Shown here one piece after another: positions 55,575 through 64,000 of a stretch of DNA of 64,000 bases. The stretch comes from Cepaea nemoralis (lineage: Eukaryota; Mollusca; Gastropoda; Stylommatophora; Helicidae), in NCBI GenBank assembly GCA_014155875.1, contig JACEFZ010028309.1, forward strand, positions 327,501 to 391,500, in the 5' to 3' direction. The position numbers were made by a program, and so were the translations under genes. Each line of letters begins with the position of its first letter. The stretch's first letter is position 1. The notes beneath the pieces are model-generated. The model was not told the origin of the DNA. It was given only the letters and a program-made list of their open reading frames with translations, and did not search any database.

Positions 55575-58409
55575 TTAAGGGGGAAGGTAATCCGTATTGA
55601 GATAGTGTTCGAATAATTTGCGATTATATGAATAGGGATTGGTGATGTCTTTGATTTCTTGTGGAAGATTGTTCCACAGCTGAGCTGCAGAGTACGTTAA
55701 GCTTGTTTTGTATAAGTCAATCCTAGGCTTCGGAATGTGTAGTATATTTAAACGTTTACTGTGTCTAGCATTATATTTAAACAATGGCCAAAGGTAATTT
55801 GGGGCATTCCGATGCAGGATTTTGTGAATTAGTTTAGCTTTATTGAAAAGCAGGCGTTTGCGGAATGGTAGTAACTGAAGGCGTTTATACAGGCTAGGAT
55901 TGTCAGATAAATGTTTGCTATAAATTAGACTCATGGCCCGTTTCTGGAGTGAGTAAAGTCGCTTGGTGTTTGAATTAGAACAACCGTCCCAGATTGTAGA
56001 GCAGTAGTCAAAGTGTGTCTGTATATGAGAAGTATAGAATAGTTTCCTTGTGTCCTCATCAAGGAAGTTTTTAATCTTGGCGAGTTGGTAGACTTTTTTC
56101 GCTGTTTGTTTAATAAGCGCTTGAACATGGGAATTAAAGGTTAGGTTTCTATCAATGATTAGGCCTAATGTTTTGTGCTCAATTACACTTTCTACTGGCA
56201 TGTTATCGATGTGAAGTTGAAGTGATGTGTGTGAGCTTAGAGTTTGAAGTCTTTGTCTGGTTGTTAATAACATTGCTTTTATTTTAGTGATGTTAATTTG
56301 CATACGGTTTGAATAGCTCCACTTAACTACATTATTTAATTCTTGTTGTAAAGACGACTCCAGTAAAATACAGTCTTCAGCGTTTGTGTACACCGTACAG
56401 TCATCTGCAAATAGATCGCAGGACGACGAAAGATGCAAAGGTAGATCGTTAATATATATGGCAAATAATAGAGGGCCAAGAATAGAGCCTTGCGGTACTC
56501 CAATATTGAAGGTAGTGGTTTGAGACAGAGATTTATTATGTGATACTACTTGCTTTCTGTTTGATAGAAAAGATGATATTAGAGTGACTACATTAAGGCC
56601 AATTTTCATTGTCTCGAGTTTTTTAATTAAAATAACATGGTCTATCATATCAAATGCTTTCTTGAAATCAATAAACACAGTTCCACATAGACTGTTGTTG
56701 TTTATATTCTGGTGCCAATTTTCTATCATGTTTGTTAGGGCCGTATGGCAAGAATATTTTGGTCGAAATCCTGATTGGCTGTCAACAATAAGCTTGTTGC
56801 GAACTAAATACTGTAATGTTACTTTATGGATGTGTTTTTCTAGTGGCTTAGATAGTGATGATAGTAAGGAAATGGGTCTGTAATTGTTCGGGAGACCATT
56901 GTCCAATGAACCAGATTTAAGAAGAGGGTACACTTTAGCGATTTTGAGAGCTGATGGAAAGTGGCCTTTGGTTAGACACTGATTATATACATAGGTTAGT
57001 GATGTACAGATCACTGGCGCAGCACAACGGAGAATCCGGTTGCTGATTCCATCTAACCCAGATGAGGTTGTGTTTTTTAGGTTACTGAGGTAAGTGAATA
57101 CTTCAGTGATTGTCATTAGCGGTATGTCGGAAAGAATATCGCGGGAGCATCTATTCTCGCAAAACGATGACAATAAAGATAAGTTGCAAGGAGAATTAGG
57201 TATTGAAGCCTTCAACTGGTCTATGTCAGTTTGAAAAAAATTACTGAATTGGTCGCATGTAATATGATTTGATGGTAAAGAATTTCGGAAGTTATACTTG
57301 TTTGTCAAGGTGTTAATTGCCTTCCATATATCCTTACTATTTGTTTTATCCATTACTAAGTTCTTAAAGTAATTTTTCTTTTCCCGTCGTATGTTATATT
57401 GAACTTTGTTTCTAAGAGTACGGTATGCACCGAGATCCCGCTTTTTATGTGCTTTATCTCTGTCTCTCATAATTTTAAGTATTTCCTGGGTGATCCAAGG
57501 TGGCTTGACGTGGTGTTTTACTCGAACTTCCTTGACTGGCACATGTCTATCAAAAACATCAATAAAGGTTTTCATCCAGAATTCCAGAGCATCATCCGGG
57601 TCAGGAAGCTGATAAACATTGTCTAGAGGTGAACTGAGCAAGTCCTGTAAAAATGCGTTTTGGTTGAAATTTTTGTAACTTCTATATTTTACACTTATGT
57701 GTTTATGTTTAGGAGTTTTAATTCCTTTTTTAGACCACGTGCAGCATATTGGGTAGTGATCGCTCATTGCACAATTGGGTACGGTGCATTCTATGATGTT
57801 GTCTGAGCAAGTTACATAAATGTGATCTATGACTGTTGAAGATGACTTTGTTACTCTAGTAGCTTGTTGTACTATTTGTTGGAAATTGTATGATGCAATT
57901 ATATTTCCCCATATTATGTTGGATTTGTTGGTGTCAATGTTAAAGTCTCCGAGTAGTATAATTTCCTTCCCAGAAGCGAAAACCACATCCATCATGGTAG
58001 TGAAGTTTTCGTACCAGACGTGTCCAGCACTGGGATTTCGATAAAGGTAGCCAATTATCAGGGGTGTGCGGTTTTGAAGTTTTAGCTCTAACCAGATACA
58101 TTCTATTTCGCAAGTTTCAAAGTCTAGCCTACGGTGAACATTTAGTAAATTAGAAACATAGGTTACTATGCCTGTCTCTTGTTTCCTACAGGGATCCCTT
58201 CTAAAAACTTTGTACCCTTTAATAGAGATGTCCTCATCTGAAATTTTATCATTAAGCCTACTTTCACTAAGGCCGAATAAATGAAAATTTTGATTAAGAA
58301 TAGAAGATAACTCTGGTAGCTTGTTAAATAAGCTGCAAATGTTTAAGTGTCCAAGGCGTATTCCTGACTTATTGAGCCAGTGTTGCCACTTCACAGACAT
58401 TTCATCCAT
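55575..58409 (-). CDS. LINE D ORF2: endonuclease-reverse transcriptase
   Basis: 944 codons. Nicks target DNA and copies element RNA there. APE endonuclease residues 15-225 with all key motifs: GHLNICSL (N23), GLSESRL (E49), LLGDFNID (D155, N157), IDHIYV (D195), SDHYPI (D217, H218). RT about 480-740: NNYRPISLLS, FIDFKKAFDMIDH (580-591), GVPQGSILGPLLF (637-649), FADD (667-670). The C-terminal LQKRAMSLIYSK and AAQLWNNLPQEIKDI motifs are typical of CR1/L2-like LINEs. No RNase H. All catalytic residues are present, so it is potentially functional. The start at MDEMSVKWQHWL is the first Met of the frame. Confidence 0.93.
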   Translation of the reverse strand: MDEMSVKWQHWLNKSGIRLGHLNICSLFNKLPELSSILNQNFHLFGLSESRLNDKISDEDISIKGYKVFRRDPCRKQETGIVTYVSNLLNVHRRLDFETCEIECIWLELKLQNRTPLIIGYLYRNPSAGHVWYENFTTMMDVVFASGKEIILLGDFNIDTNKSNIIWGNIIASYNFQQIVQQATRVTKSSSTVIDHIYVTCSDNIIECTVPNCAMSDHYPICCTWSKKGIKTPKHKHISVKYRSYKNFNQNAFLQDLLSSPLDNVYQLPDPDDALEFWMKTFIDVFDRHVPVKEVRVKHHVKPPWITQEILKIMRDRDKAHKKRDLGAYRTLRNKVQYNIRREKKNYFKNLVMDKTNSKDIWKAINTLTNKYNFRNSLPSNHITCDQFSNFFQTDIDQLKASIPNSPCNLSLLSSFCENRCSRDILSDIPLMTITEVFTYLSNLKNTTSSGLDGISNRILRCAAPVICTSLTYVYNQCLTKGHFPSALKIAKVYPLLKSGSLDNGLPNNYRPISLLSSLSKPLEKHIHKVTLQYLVRNKLIVDSQSGFRPKYSCHTALTNMIENWHQNINNNSLCGTVFIDFKKAFDMIDHVILIKKLETMKIGLNVVTLISSFLSNRKQVVSHNKSLSQTTTFNIGVPQGSILGPLLFAIYINDLPLHLSSSCDLFADDCTVYTNAEDCILLESSLQQELNNVVKWSYSNRMQINITKIKAMLLTTRQRLQTLSSHTSLQLHIDNMPVESVIEHKTLGLIIDRNLTFNSHVQALIKQTAKKVYQLAKIKNFLDEDTRKLFYTSHIQTHFDYCSTIWDGCSNSNTKRLYSLQKRAMSLIYSKHLSDNPSLYKRLQLLPFRKRLLFNKAKLIHKILHRNAPNYLWPLFKYNARHSKRLNILHIPKPRIDLYKTSLTYSAAQLWNNLPQEIKDITNPYSYNRKLFEHYLNTDYLPP

Positions 58410-58913
58410 GAAGAAAGTGTAAATTAGTCAAAGTTAAGCAAAAATACAAGATCATTAAAAAAAATCACAATTACATTAACTTACAAAATATCAGTAATAC
58501 AAATCGATAAGTAAATGACAATATTATAACGATATAACTAATTAGACCAACGAATATAATGCAAACAAGGAACAAAACGAATTAAAGAACATACAACAAA
58601 TAATTAACTTGAAAAAACTACTTCACAAGCTAAGTACCAACTGTTATCCAAAAGAATCAATAAATGACTATACAAGTCAATGTCTCTGTTTAAAGCGGGG
58701 AGTGAAGACCCCCTCACTCAGAGTATTAAGGCGATAAAAAGTATTATAAAAGATATCTAAGTGTCAATCTCTGTGACTTCAATACGAGTCAATTTTTACA
58801 GCCACGTACAATCTAATACGTTGCTATATAAATCAATAACCAAGTATGCGCATAAACTTTCTAGGAGAGGCTCTTTCTTGTACCGAGATCCGGTGTTGCT
58901 TTGTGCTGAATTG
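58410..58913 (-). other. LINE D inter-ORF spacer
   Basis: 504 AT-rich bases between ORF1 stop and ORF2 start. No conserved signal recognised. How ORF2 is translated is unknown. Confidence 0.5.
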
Positions 58914-61157
58914 CTAGTAAATACCAGGCTGTGTTGGTCCTTGGTACAGCGACATCATAAATGCCTGCCGAAGTGAAGCTGGGCTAAACCGTGTGAGGTA
59001 TAACAACTCTGGGTTACAATGGAGTGGATACTGTTGATTTCTCACGGGTGTGTAACGACTTCCAACTACAGGCTCTGATTCGTGGCTAACAGGAGGCTGT
59101 GGTGGCACGTTGTTGTTACTACTGGATTGATCCTTGCTGTGGAGAAGAGGGAACGTATCTTCATAATTATCACCCTCCTGCGTGAAAGAGGGCGTATTGT
59201 ACGGATTTGGTGTGATGGAAATGTTCCGTCTGGCTTGGATATCAGGTGTCGTGGTTATGAGTGGTCTGCTCTCTTCTGGCTTATTGGTACTTGATGTGGC
59301 GGCAGTATGTCGTCTGGCTTGAGTTTGAGGTGGTGTAGCTAAAAGTGTCCTACGCGATCCAGTATTGGATGTAGGTTGTGTACGTTCAGGGTACTTAAGA
59401 TTTTTGGCGAGCAAGCTGGTGCCCAATGTAGACAAATGTACTTGATCTTTATAAAGTCGCTTTTTAGGTGCTCCTGACTGTGAAGTAAACACCGGTGTGT
59501 TGTTGATGAACTGTATGTTGTTGTGAGAACAAAACTTCTGCAATATGTTGTTATTTATGTCAGCTAGACGACGCTGGAATCCATAACTCGGTGATATGAT
59601 GGAGGAGAAGAAAATGGACGAGTTAGGAAAAGTGTGACGTAATCCGTTCAAGAGCGCCAGCAGTTGAGATGTTGTGATTTGCTGGTTGTTCATGGTGTCA
59701 TTGATACCAATATGGACGCTTGCCCTTTTTACGTTAAGATTTACAGCCAACCTCCTAATCTTGTCTGTTAGCCGGTCAACACCAGCCCCAGGCAATGGAA
59801 TTATGGAAACAATGTCTTTGTCTGTAGTAGCCATCCGGTCGCTGTATAGACCTTTCATTAGAGAGTCGCCTATTATAATGTGTGTACAGTCGGGTCGTGC
59901 TGTCTGCACATGTTGGTTGTCAGTACGCCTTGCTCGTTGTTTCTCCCATTTAGCAGCAGTCTGTACATCCCCATGTGACTCTCCCTGTGTTTCCTGGAGG
60001 CGTGTGTTGTCTGTTGGCAGTGCACTATAGCACTGTACGTTTTCTGACGAATTTTCTTGAAGCACTTCGAATCTGTTGCTTATCTTTACACCAATGGGAT
60101 AGACTGCTTGTAGCGTTTTATCTTCCTCTGCACGTTGAGGTTTTTCCGCGTCTTGTTTTTGGTGAAACTGGGCTTCAAGATTCTCCGAATTTGATACAGC
60201 TGCTTGGGAGTTACACGCTTGTTCAGTTGAGTTGGTGGAGGACTCGTGCTGTAAAGTTTCTATTGTTTTTCTTAGCAACAGATTTTCCTCTCTCAGGAGC
60301 GTGATTTCTTCTTTGAGAGCAGTGTAGTCACTGCTGGTCTTGCTGTTAGCTGCAATGTTCGCTGTAACAGTAGCAGTGAGCGCCTTTAAGGATTGCTCTA
60401 TTACCTCAATGCGCCTATGACAATCGCACGATTGTCCATTGATAGTTGGCGTGTTATCTAAGGCTGGTATTTCTTCTGCTACTCTTACGTTGGTCTCAAC
60501 GTTGTTTTGGAGGTGCTCCATTGGATATTCAATGGCCAAGAGTACTGATGGGGTAGGTGACCTCGTGTTGATGGTATTGTCCTGTTCATTCATTGTATGT
60601 GTTAGTTTAGAAACATTGTCTGCTGTGATGTCCACAGCTGTAGTTGTGGGCTGTGTAGATTCTGAGTCTTCACTCGAGACGAGCATGTTGATGATATCTT
60701 GTGTCTTTGATATGTCTCTACTCGTGAATGTAAGTATTGAGTTCTCCAGCTCGACAAAGTCTAATTTTAGCCAAGATTTAATGTTTTCAACGCTGCCCTG
60801 AGCTAGTAACTTGTTCTTCGAGTGATATAAATGTATTGTAAGGACTGGCGTCGTAATCAGATCTTCCACGTAGGCCCCGCTTCTATCTTGTCTGTGTTGG
60901 ATTCGTTCAGGCTTGTAATAATTGATGAGGCACGTTCGAAATGCCTCATAATGGAGTGTATTGTTAAAGGATACTGTAACACATTGGCCGGAGTTGGTGT
61001 GTTGGACGACTCGGCCGACTGGATTCGCACACCTGGCTAGCTTGGTCTTCAACGCCTTCTCTTTGTTTAGTGTGTATGGTTTATTCACGGCCGATCGTAA
61101 ACCGGATCTTGTTTTAACACCAGTCACCTCCAGAGAGGCCTCTCCTATAGATGACAT
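58914..61157 (-). CDS. LINE D ORF1: coiled coil plus SGNH esterase-like protein
   Basis: 747 codons. ORF1 proteins of CR1/L2-group LINEs bind RNA and some carry an esterase. Seen here: a basic N-terminus (residues 1-60); a possible RRM-like region (about 55-160: QCVTVSFNNTLHYEAF, VLTIHLYHSKNKL); a predicted coiled coil about 247-305 (RRIEVIEQSLKAL, LREENLLLRKTIETLQ); and an SGNH/GDSL hydrolase domain about 424-590 with block I IIIGDSLMKGL (Ser432), block III HIGINDTMN (Asn486) and block V DQVHLS (Asp571, His574). The tail (590-747) is Thr/Pro-rich, with no zinc knuckle. The first Met after stops was taken as start. Confidence 0.88.
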   Translation of the reverse strand: MSSIGEASLEVTGVKTRSGLRSAVNKPYTLNKEKALKTKLARCANPVGRVVQHTNSGQCVTVSFNNTLHYEAFRTCLINYYKPERIQHRQDRSGAYVEDLITTPVLTIHLYHSKNKLLAQGSVENIKSWLKLDFVELENSILTFTSRDISKTQDIINMLVSSEDSESTQPTTTAVDITADNVSKLTHTMNEQDNTINTRSPTPSVLLAIEYPMEHLQNNVETNVRVAEEIPALDNTPTINGQSCDCHRRIEVIEQSLKALTATVTANIAANSKTSSDYTALKEEITLLREENLLLRKTIETLQHESSTNSTEQACNSQAAVSNSENLEAQFHQKQDAEKPQRAEEDKTLQAVYPIGVKISNRFEVLQENSSENVQCYSALPTDNTRLQETQGESHGDVQTAAKWEKQRARRTDNQHVQTARPDCTHIIIGDSLMKGLYSDRMATTDKDIVSIIPLPGAGVDRLTDKIRRLAVNLNVKRASVHIGINDTMNNQQITTSQLLALLNGLRHTFPNSSIFFSSIISPSYGFQRRLADINNNILQKFCSHNNIQFINNTPVFTSQSGAPKKRLYKDQVHLSTLGTSLLAKNLKYPERTQPTSNTGSRRTLLATPPQTQARRHTAATSSTNKPEESRPLITTTPDIQARRNISITPNPYNTPSFTQEGDNYEDTFPLLHSKDQSSSNNNVPPQPPVSHESEPVVGSRYTPVRNQQYPLHCNPELLYLTRFSPASLRQAFMMSLYQGPTQPGIY

Positions 61158-61400
61158 TACTGCATCATGTTATCAAACCCGTTTGAAGAATGCAGCGAAC
61201 TCATTGTAGTCTAGACGCGCCGCGGGCTATTTAAAGTCATGTGTCGCGGTTCGTTTGTTTTGATAATTGAGACAATAACACAGGGCTGATCAGGAACTTG
61301 CGATATTGTGTGCTGGCGACTTACCACGCGCTAGTCAAGCATGGTTTACACACGTTGTCGTTAATCGATAATTGGTAGGTTTCGAAATTGAATGACCTTA

Positions 61401-61599
61401 CCCTCCATTTATCAAAGAAATCCTCATTTAACTAAACCACAGTCACATAAACTTAAGATATTAATTCGTATTAGATCCAGTTTTAGAACTAACAAAATGA
61501 AATACACAGCATCACGATTAAAAATAGGCAAAACTTTGATAAATTCTATAAAAACTGGGAGAACTTGTGAAAACACGTCCGCTCGTAACCGGAAACAGG
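61401..61599. other. No recognised feature
   Basis: About 200 bases, possibly LINE D 5' UTR or flank. Nothing identifiable. Confidence 0.3.
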
Positions 61600-61631
61600 A
61601 AACTGACAGACAGACAGACAGACAAGCGGAC

Positions 61632-61690
<59 letters not shown>

Positions 61691-61731
61691 TTCCCGCCAG
61701 GGCCTGGGCGAAACCGGGCCGGGTCAGCTAG
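61600..61731 (-). repeat. pearl/mini-me-like leader fragment, inverted
   Basis: The minus strand starts CTAGCTGACCCGGCCCGG (61731 downward), then TTTCGCCCAGGCCCTGGC and (TCTG)n to about 61605. Only the leader end is present. Confidence 0.75.
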
Positions 61732-61737
61732 TGTGTG

Positions 61738-61739
61738 TG

Positions 61740-61824
<85 letters not shown>
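61738..61824. repeat. TA microsatellite
   Basis: Pure (TA)n of about 85 bases. It is the target of the mariner F insertion on its right. Confidence 0.95.
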
Positions 61825-61827
<3 letters not shown>

Positions 61828-62063
61828 GGGTGCTCATTTGAAACCCGTTCAAATGGCTTTATTACAAAAGCATGACGAAGCATTAACAGGTGTGGTAGAA
61901 TTAAACAAAGCATTCATTTTGAATGAATTATTCACCATTGGTTGGTCAGAAGAAGTCGCCGTAGCCATTCAGGCAAGCATCCCATTGCCAAGGTAGGCGG
62001 CGAATGCTGTCCGCAAACAAATGTTTGTCGTTGCTCAATGAACCAAGTGTTTACCGCGTTCAT

Positions 62064-62470
62064 TTAGTCTGCATCTGTGTGAAATTTTTGCCCCTTGAGA
62101 TCTTTTTTTAGAGGTTCAAACAAATGAAAATCACATGGTGACAAATCCGGACTATAGGCTGAATGTTGCAGAATGTCCGACTTCTTCCTTGCTAGTGCTT
62201 CCTGCACAATCTTTGCGACATGCGGACGAGCATTATCGTGCAACAAAATCACACCTCGAGAAAGCATGCCGGGTCGTTTATTCTTGATGGCTTTTTGCAG
62301 CTTATCTAGTGTTTGCAAGTAGTGGAGGGAGTTGATGTTGACACCAGGTTCTTTAAAGTCGACCAACAATAGCCCTTCATGTTTAGAAAACGCGCTCAGC
62401 ACAATTTTACCAGTGGAAACCTGTAGCTTGAATTTTTGGCTTCTGGTGATCCAGCATGCTTCCATGGCAT

Positions 62471-62566
<96 letters not shown>

Positions 62567-63013
62567 CTCGGCTCAAAGTGGCAACACCATGATTTATTGC
62601 CTGCCACTATTCGGAAGAGAAATTCATCACCCTCCACTCTGTAACGCAGCAAGTGGTTCAAACACCATCCCATGCGTTCCTCGTTTTGGTGGTCGGTCAA
62701 CATCCGTGGTGAACACACCTTCTGATATTGCAGTTTCTTACGAACGATCTTTTGAATTGTCCCAGTTGATGGCGATGGTTTTTTCTGTTGCAACAATATG
62801 TTCTTGACTAGGGCGTCGAAGATCTGTCGTGAACTGACGTCCTTTCCGAAACATTCGTGCCCAGTATGTCACTGTTGTCTGCGACATACATTTGTTACCG
62901 TAAGCTGTCTGCATTCTTCGATGAATGTCCACTGGTTGACATCCTTCAAATGAAAGAAACTGAATCACCGCTCTTTGAGCTTCTTTGGACGGATTTTGGA
63001 TCAACCCGGCCAT
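62064..63013 (-). pseudogene. mariner F transposase
   Basis: Minus strand from MAGLIQNPSKEAQRAVIQFL (63013): helix-turn-helix part YWARMFRKGRQFTTDLR, then KIVRKKLQYQKVCSPRML, RIVAGNKSWCCHFEPSS (the first catalytic Asp, normally AGDETW, is Asn), a (CT)n expansion at 62471-62562 that shifts the frame, AMEACWITRSQKFKLQVSTG, RGVILLHDNARPHVAKIVQE (second Asp) and YSPDLSPCDFHLFEPLKKDL (third Asp). Frameshifts near 62760 as well. Inactive. Confidence 0.9.
62471..62562. repeat. CT microsatellite inside mariner F
   Basis: About 90 bases of (CT)n, translating to Arg-Glu on the minus strand. It arose within the transposase between EPSS and HAMEACW. Confidence 0.95.
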
Positions 63014-63182
63014 TTTCTGAACGGTCAGAAACAGAACCTATGCACCATTGGGAGATAAGCACTTGCTCTTTTATTCATTGGGCAGTACTTATCACATTAC
63101 TATGACATGATCATGTTCAACTTACGCAATTACGCACTGTGCGGCACGAAGTATTTCAAATGAACGCCCCTTATATATAATA

Positions 63183-63221
63183 CTAGATGACCCGGCCCGG
63201 CTTTGCCCAGGCCCTTGCGGG

Positions 63222-63300
<79 letters not shown>

Positions 63301-63927
63301 CTATCTATCAATTTGTCTGTCCGTCTGCCTGACCCGGCTTCGCCCAGCCCCTGGTGGGGAGCATCTCATTTAATTCATATAAGTAGTCATATAAGCTCCC
63401 GTTCCCGACTATCTGTCTGTCTGTCTATCTGTCTGTCTGACCCGGCCCGACTTCACCCAGGCCCTGGTGTGGAGCATCTCATTTAATTCATATAAGTAGT
63501 CATATAAGCTCCCGTTCCCGATCTATCTGTCTGTCTGTCTGTCTATCTGTCTGTCTGTCTGTCTGTCTGTCTGTGTGATTTTGTTGCACGATAATACTTG
63601 TCCGCATGTCGCAAAGATTGTGCAGGAAGCACTAGCAAGGAAGAAGTGGGAAATTCTGCAACATTCAGCCTATAGTCCTGATTTGTCACCATGTTCCCGT
63701 TCCCGTTAAAAATATAGATAGAATAGAAGAATAGATAGATTGATAGTAGAAAATATGATTGGAAGAGATCTATCTAAAGTAAACTTGAAGGTCATATAAG
63801 CTCCCGTTCCCGACTATCTGTCTGTCTGTCTAACTGTCTGTCTGACCCGGCCCGGCTTCACCCAGTTCCTAGTGGGGAGCATCTCATTTAATTCATATAA
63901 GTAGTCATAAAAGTTCCCGTTCCCAAC

Positions 63928-63961
<34 letters not shown>

Positions 63962-64000
63962 ACCCGGCCCGGCTTCGCCCAGGCCCTGGCGGGGATCTGT
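63183..64000 (+). mobile_element. pearl/mini-me-like element, copy 4, runs off window
   Basis: Starts CTAGATGACCCGGCCCGG. Leader modules at 63184, 63330, 63437, 63843 and 63960, each with GAGCATCTCATTTAATTC, ATATAAGTAGTCATA and TCCCGTTCCCGA plus (TATC)n or (TCTG)n. A mariner fragment sits at 63578-63695. It continues beyond the window. Confidence 0.75.
63578..63695 (+). pseudogene. mariner F transposase fragment
   Basis: The plus strand reads LLHDNTCPHVAKIVQEALAR then KKWEILQHSAYSPDLSPC, the second/third catalytic Asp region of mariner F. About 118 bases, embedded in the leader repeats and without terminal repeats. Confidence 0.8.

Larger units (their letters stand above)
61826..63174 (-). 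mobile_element. mariner F
   Basis: Ends TTAGGGGTGCTCATTTGAAA (left) and, read inward from the right, TAAGGGGCGTTCATTTGAAA, about 28 similar bases, in a TA-rich target. About 1.35 kb. It contains a minus-strand transposase pseudogene. Related fragments lie at 38632-39185 and 63578-63695. Confidence 0.88.

Overview
This is animal nuclear DNA. It has one recognisable host gene segment: a class IV POU-homeobox exon (POU4/Brn-3/Acj6 type, minus strand, 41381-42343) ending at a clear splice acceptor. Almost everything else is transposable elements and tandem repeats. The mixture (CR1-like LINEs with an esterase ORF1, Penelope GIY-YIG, ZMYM1-, SCAND3- and ZBED-type hATs, mariners, and microsatellite-bearing pearl/mini-me-like repeats) fits a lophotrochozoan, most likely a mollusc. 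The species is not determinable from what I can see.

Layout. 1-6800: GGAT repeats, degenerate LINE 3' ends, a 51-bp minisatellite fused to a tRNA-derived SINE head, and a foldback element. 6842-10940: a ZMYM1-type hAT whose transposase is broken by one stop codon and one 154-bp chimeric insert. 11196-18370: a young LTR retrotransposon (235-bp LTRs differing at 2 sites, TTAT target duplication) with no visible pol, one unfamiliar 475-codon ORF, a cytosine-poor sense strand and a recurring covarying hairpin. 18421-24365: an antisense LINE pol split by a microsatellite-bearing repeat (with a 1.3-kb polypurine tract) and a Penelope fragment.

24590-38635: a nest at least five elements deep. A CR1-like LINE 3' end whose 3' UTR appears expanded into a 44-bp minisatellite holds LINE A. 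LINE A holds a SCAND3-type hAT, which holds LINE B, which holds a LINE C fragment. A mariner, itself carrying a LINE C fragment, sits at the right side. 38635-41150: a mariner fragment, a 50-bp minisatellite and a LINE relic. 41381-42343: the POU4 exon, with its upstream intron filled from 42370 by about 50 copies of a 44-bp minisatellite. 44755-48840: short-unit satellites. 50248-51969: another tRNA-like head joined to a minisatellite (29-bp unit). 52000-54165: a ZBED-type hAT split by a LINE with an 11-bp target duplication. 55230-61400: a CR1-like LINE with both ORFs open. 61600-64000: a mariner between divergent copies of the microsatellite-bearing repeat.

Apart from POU4, no operon or pathway is present. 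The working parts are the elements' own enzymes: endonuclease/RT, transposases and an ORF1 esterase. Names such as LINE A-E and hAT-1 to hAT-3 are labels for this window only.
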